A stretch of DNA of 64,000 bases, taken from contig NZ_JAJEQE010000013.1 in assembly GCF_020687205.1 (NCBI RefSeq), forward strand, positions 1-64,000, in the 5' to 3' direction. This document shows, piece after piece, positions 60,389-64,000 of this stretch (its first letter is position 1; each line of letters opens with the position of its first letter). The stretch comes from Hominisplanchenecus faecis (GTDB taxonomy: Bacteria; Bacillota; Clostridia; Lachnospirales; Lachnospiraceae). The translations under genes and the position numbers were made by a program. The notes under the pieces are model-generated. The model was not told the DNA's origin. It saw nothing but the letters and a program-made list of their open reading frames with translations, and ran no database searches.

Positions 60389-60426
60389 AACGCAGCAGAC
60401 AAAAACAGTCGCAGCGTTTTTTTTTG
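60389..60426 (+). terminator. Terminator of the LacI-type gene
   Basis: AACGC (60389-60393) pairs with GCGTT (60414-60418), with partial inner pairing GCAGAC/GTCGC, followed by a long T-run. Confidence 0.65.
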
Positions 60427-60481
60427 ATTTGCAGAAGGCAAAATACAGTATAATAAACGAAAAAGGAAAGCGAGGAATCTC

Positions 60482-61396
60482 ATGCAGGAACGATATATTT
60501 CATCAGGCAGCAGCAGACTGCACATTGCAGTCTGGGAACCATCAGGAGAGAGAAAAGCGATCATGCAGATTTCGCATGGCATGATCGAATACATCAAAAG
60601 GTACAGTCATTTTGCGAATTACCTCAATCAGGCAGGAATCCTGGTGATCGGGAATGACCACAAGGGACACGGGCTGACAGCAGAAAAGGATGAGGATCTC
60701 GGATATTTCGGTGAAGAAAAAAGTGCGGCGGTGATCGAAGATCTTCACGAAGTCACACGTTATGCGAAGGAACAGTATGGAGCGGATGTGCCGTATTTTC
60801 TGTTTGGGCACAGCATGGGATCGTTTATGGCGAGACGCTATTTGATGACCTATGGCGAGGAACTGACCGGGGCAATTATCTGCGGGACCGGTTACACGCC
60901 GGGGGCAGTTTTGACGGCCGGAAAACTCTGTGCGGGTGTGATCAGTAAAGTAAAAGGAGAACGTCACCGCTCGAAGTTTTTGCAGAAGCTGGCCTTTGGC
61001 AGTTACAACAAACGCATCGCAGATAAGCGGACAGCAAACGACTGGCTGACAAAAAATACGGAAATGGTGGATGCCTATAACCGGGATAAATACTGCACAT
61101 TTCTGTTTACGGTCAATGGCTATCAGACGCTGTTTGATGTCCTTGGATTTATCCAGAAGAAGGAAAATATCGAGAAAATACCGAAAAATCTGCCAGTCTA
61201 TATGATCGCCGGCGAGGAAGATCCGGTGGGCAATTACGGAAAAGGTGTGGAAAAAGTATTTGAAGAATACCGAAAATGTGGAATCCGTGATCTGGAACTG
61301 AAGTTATATGAGGATGACCGGCACGAGATACTCAATGAACTGGACAGAGAGAATGTTTACCTGGATGTAAAAAACTGGATTTTGAAACATATTTAA
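60482..61396 (+). CDS. Alpha/beta hydrolase (monoacylglycerol-lipase-like)
   Basis: This 304-residue cytosolic serine hydrolase of the Hydrolase_4 (lysophospholipase/monoglyceride lipase) group has IMQISHGMIEYIKRYSHFA as oxyanion region, NDHKGHG, the nucleophile elbow FLFGHSMGSFMA (Ser), the Asp in IAGEEDPVGNYG and the His in YEDDRHEIL. It has no signal peptide. The natural substrate is unknown. GGAAAGCGAGG precedes the start. Confidence 0.9.
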   Translation: MQERYISSGSSRLHIAVWEPSGERKAIMQISHGMIEYIKRYSHFANYLNQAGILVIGNDHKGHGLTAEKDEDLGYFGEEKSAAVIEDLHEVTRYAKEQYGADVPYFLFGHSMGSFMARRYLMTYGEELTGAIICGTGYTPGAVLTAGKLCAGVISKVKGERHRSKFLQKLAFGSYNKRIADKRTANDWLTKNTEMVDAYNRDKYCTFLFTVNGYQTLFDVLGFIQKKENIEKIPKNLPVYMIAGEEDPVGNYGKGVEKVFEEYRKCGIRDLELKLYEDDRHEILNELDRENVYLDVKNWILKHI

Positions 61397-61495
61397 ATAT
61401 CAGATGTGAGATGATGCCTGCTTTTGCAGGCGGCGAGCAACAAGCTTGTATCAGTGGCGGATTCAATCGCCAAGTGGAATAATAGAAAGCGAGAA

Positions 61496-62644
61496 ATGAT
61501 GGAACGCATAAAACCGAATTATTATGATAGATTCACCTGCATTGCAGACAAGTGTACTTTCACCTGCTGTCAGGAGTGGAAGATTGCAGTGGACAACGAG
61601 ACCAATCGAAAATGGAAAAAGAAATATCCGCCGCAGGAAGTGAAGGTGCAGCGGAAAAATCTCAGTGCCTATACAACCAAAAAGGACGGAGGCAGAGTGA
61701 TCCGACTGGATGAAGAGCATAAATGTCCGTTTCTTTCTGAAAACCGACTCTGCAGACTGGTATCGGCTTATGGGGATTCGGTTCTGTCGGAAACTTGTAC
61801 CGTTTTCCCAAGAGAAGTGCACAGATTTGAAACGCATGAAGAAGAAGTTCTGATGCCATGCTGCCCGGCGGTGATCGATCTCTGGGCAGAGGAAGAGAAC
61901 GTGGTTTTTCCGGAGGTGCCGGAAAACGGCAGAAATCTGCGGACGATGATCCGTGAAAAGATGATGGAAATGTTCCGAAACAAAGAACAGAGCATCGAAG
62001 AAACGCTGCTAGAGAGTTTTTATATTCTGCTGGAATTATATCAGGCAGAGCAGGAAGATACGCTGTCAGAAGAAAGAATCGAGAACTATTTCTCCAGAGA
62101 AGCCGTGAAAGAACTGAAAACGGCGATTCTTGCGATTGATCTGCCGTTTCTGGATACCATGGATGAATGCAATGAGCTTTTGCAGGATCTGGCTGTCAAT
62201 TATCAGAAAGAAGGTCTGTATCAGGATTATCTGACGAAGATCCTGCCTCTGGCAGAGCAGCTTTCCGAAAGGTACGATGCCGATGAAATGGAGCAGAAAG
62301 GACAGGACTTTGCAAAGCAATGGGAAAAATACCGAAAACTCCTGGCTGTTTTTATGGAAAATGAACTGTTTTCGGATCTTCTGATGCCGGACGGTGATTT
62401 GGAGAGCATGGTCATTCAGATGCAGTGGATCGCAATGGAATATACTATGATCCGGCACAGTCTCTTCCTGAAATGGATGCAGGACGGATGCCGGGATCTT
62501 GCATACGAAACACTGCGGGATTATCTGGTGCTGATCACACGGATGACAGGATACGAAGAAGACGATATTTATGAATATCTGGAAAACAGTTTTGATGAAC
62601 TGGTATGGGAGTGGGGATATTTATCGTTAATTGTCGGCAAATAA
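61496..62644 (+). CDS. Flagellin lysine-N-methylase-like (FliB family) protein
   Basis: This protein of about 382 residues has the Cys signature of FliB/YkgJ-type proteins: FTCIADKCTFTCCQEW near the N-terminus, then HKCPFLSENRLCRL, SETCTVFPRE and MPCCPAV, which suggest an Fe-S or metal cluster. FliB methylates flagellin lysines in Salmonella. No flagellar gene lies in the window, and Lachnospiraceae often carry this family away from flagellar loci, so the target may be different. The start is the ATG at 61496; upstream in-frame codons from 61424 cross a GCCTGC/GCAGGC hairpin and are not needed. Confidence 0.75.
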   Translation: MMERIKPNYYDRFTCIADKCTFTCCQEWKIAVDNETNRKWKKKYPPQEVKVQRKNLSAYTTKKDGGRVIRLDEEHKCPFLSENRLCRLVSAYGDSVLSETCTVFPREVHRFETHEEEVLMPCCPAVIDLWAEEENVVFPEVPENGRNLRTMIREKMMEMFRNKEQSIEETLLESFYILLELYQAEQEDTLSEERIENYFSREAVKELKTAILAIDLPFLDTMDECNELLQDLAVNYQKEGLYQDYLTKILPLAEQLSERYDADEMEQKGQDFAKQWEKYRKLLAVFMENELFSDLLMPDGDLESMVIQMQWIAMEYTMIRHSLFLKWMQDGCRDLAYETLRDYLVLITRMTGYEEDDIYEYLENSFDELVWEWGYLSLIVGK

Positions 62645-62752
62645 GGTTGATTTCTTTATCAGGAAGATTTATAATTTAAAACACATAAAAAGTACAGAAA
62701 TATCGATGAATTTTTGTGCAGAAATACAAAGCAACAGAGGAGGAAACAAAAA

Positions 62753-64000
62753 ATGAAATCACGTAACTTAAAAGCAATGCTTCTGGGAGTTGCATTTGCA
62801 GCGTCACTTACTTTTGCAGGAACACAGCCACAGATGCCGTTCGCTCCGCTTCTGGAAGTTCATGCTGCAGCGTATCAGGATGTGGAACTGGACAGCAAAT
62901 ATGATTTTGAAAAAGCATTCCAGAAGGCACTGGATGTAGCACGTGACAGCAAAGATAAAAATACAATCTACCGTATCAAAATCCCGGCAGGTACTTACAA
63001 AGCCGGCAGCTGCTTTAATGTATACAGCAACACCTATATTGATATGGAAGGCGTAACCCTGATCCGTACATCCGGTTCATCCATGTTCCGTTTTGGACGC
63101 AGCGAAGATGTAAAGAAAATTTCGGGTTACACCGGTTTTAAAAATATTACGTTCCATGGCGGTACCATTGACGGCCAGGGTGCACAGCATGGTTATAAAT
63201 CAACGCTTCTGCGATTTGCACATGCAAGCGATGTAACGATCGAAGATATGACACTGACAAACACCAGCAATTCTCATAATATTGAATTTGCAGCATGTCA
63301 GAATGTAACGATCAACAACTGCGTATTTTCAGATTATCATGGAAAAGCAGACAGCAACAACGAAGCGATTCAGATCGAGACACTGCAAAAATCCCATTTT
63401 GGTTCTTATGGTCGGTATGATGAGACACCGAACCGCAATATTGCGATCACGAACTGTACATTTAAAAACGTACAGCGTGGCGTCGGAACCCATGCGGCGA
63501 TCGTAGGATGTTATCACAGCAACATCAGGATCGAAAACAATAAATTTATCAACATTCCGGGTTATGCGATCATTGCGACAAACTATATCAACAGCAGCAT
63601 CAAAAATAACGAAATCACAGACTGTGCTTCCGGTATTATTTTCCGTGACATGGCGATCACACTGTATCCGTCAGAAAAAGGAAACAAGAGTAAGACACCG
63701 AAGATTTCCAGCAAATCCGTGATTGCAAACAACAAGATCGAGATCACAGACAAGAAATATAAAAACGTAAACTACGGCATCCAGCTTCTTGGTGAGTATC
63801 GTTCAAAGAAAAAAGGCAACATTCCGAAAGGTGATTACCGTGTATACGGTGTGCAGGTTTATGGCAATGAGATCACCCTGAAGAATGCTTCCTACGGCAT
63901 CTGGTTAAATGGAACCGGAAAAATCCGCGTAAACAATAACGTGATCAATATGCAGGTGCCGAAAAAAGCAAGCGGTAAATCAGGCGGAACAGCAGTCCGC
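62753..64000 (+). CDS. Secreted parallel beta-helix protein (partial, runs off window)
   Basis: An open frame of 416 codons runs without a stop to the window end. A signal peptide (MKSRNLKAMLLGVAFAASLT..., cleavage near EVHAAAY) precedes repeated turns of a right-handed beta-helix: FKNITFHGGTIDGQG, ASDVTIEDMTLTNTSN, CQNVTINNCVFSDY, NIAITNCTFKNVQRG, NIRIENNKFINIPG and SIKNNEITDCASG. This resembles pectate-lyase-like (PbH1) repeats of polysaccharide lyases and glycosidases. No catalytic site can be named. AGGAGG precedes the start. Confidence 0.88.
   Translation, partial: MKSRNLKAMLLGVAFAASLTFAGTQPQMPFAPLLEVHAAAYQDVELDSKYDFEKAFQKALDVARDSKDKNTIYRIKIPAGTYKAGSCFNVYSNTYIDMEGVTLIRTSGSSMFRFGRSEDVKKISGYTGFKNITFHGGTIDGQGAQHGYKSTLLRFAHASDVTIEDMTLTNTSNSHNIEFAACQNVTINNCVFSDYHGKADSNNEAIQIETLQKSHFGSYGRYDETPNRNIAITNCTFKNVQRGVGTHAAIVGCYHSNIRIENNKFINIPGYAIIATNYINSSIKNNEITDCASGIIFRDMAITLYPSEKGNKSKTPKISSKSVIANNKIEITDKKYKNVNYGIQLLGEYRSKKKGNIPKGDYRVYGVQVYGNEITLKNASYGIWLNGTGKIRVNNNVINMQVPKKASGKSGGTAVR

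Overview
The window reads as the chromosome of a spore-forming, strictly anaerobic gut Firmicute, most likely a Lachnospiraceae (Blautia/Ruminococcus-like is a guess). The reasons are the Bacillus-type sporulation and division block mazG-hup-rqcP-yabP-yabQ-divIC-spoIIE-tilS-hpt-ftsH, an oxygen-sensitive class III ribonucleotide reductase, YesM/YesN-type two-component regulation of a secreted glycosidase, a dockerin with FIVAR repeats, VanW, and A/G-rich ribosome binding sites. It is mostly ordinary core genome with one clear accessory island at the left edge. I see no rRNA, CRISPR array, prophage or intact insertion sequence. There is one tRNA (Gly-GCC).

Left to right: 1-77 is the right end of an IS200/IS605-type element. 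257-2042 is a convergent type II restriction-modification pair that closely resembles HhaI (GCGC). 2.7-5.3 kb holds an ion transporter, a cytidylate-kinase-like protein and a free-standing PTS IIA(Glc). 5.4-13.2 kb is a sensor kinase/AraC-type regulator pair divergent from a huge secreted GH3 with swapped domain order, FIVAR repeats and a dockerin. 13.7-20.6 kb has HtrA, a TPR lipoprotein, HflX, NrdD behind a candidate NrdR operator, and a cold-shock protein. 20.9-26.7 kb has UppP, a CCA-adding enzyme, a CotS-like protein, phosphohexomutase and MazG. 26.8-33.9 kb is the sporulation/division block, with a Spo0A-type promoter in front of spoIIE. 34.3-46.2 kb has a GH13 enzyme, tRNA-Gly, a B12-radical-SAM protein, an exonuclease, VanW, an Lrp regulator with an aminotransferase, TrmL, and an OmpR-type two-component system. 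46.2-54.8 kb has MutS2 between two inverted copies of a modular repeat, an HtrA-like protein that has lost catalytic residues, YhaM, an RNA uracil methyltransferase, a broken Nif11-like gene and an alanine symporter. 55-64 kb has GldA, a CAP/Ig-like secreted protein, a PHP phosphatase, a DUF1275 protein, a LacI regulator, a lipase-like hydrolase, a FliB-like protein and the start of a secreted beta-helix protein.

The strongest observations beyond routine annotation are four. (1) GCGC is nearly absent from the window (five by eye, three of them in the tRNA, against roughly fifty CGCG), matching the HhaI-like enzyme. (2) A modular family of intergenic palindromic elements occurs as C, A-B-C and A-B-D-C forms, two of them bracketing mutS2. 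(3) A second palindromic element family has ends AATGTGCAAA. (4) Regulatory sites fit their genes: tandem NrdR boxes at nrdD, and a Spo0A box with an over-long 21-bp promoter spacer at spoIIE. All counts and alignments were made by eye.
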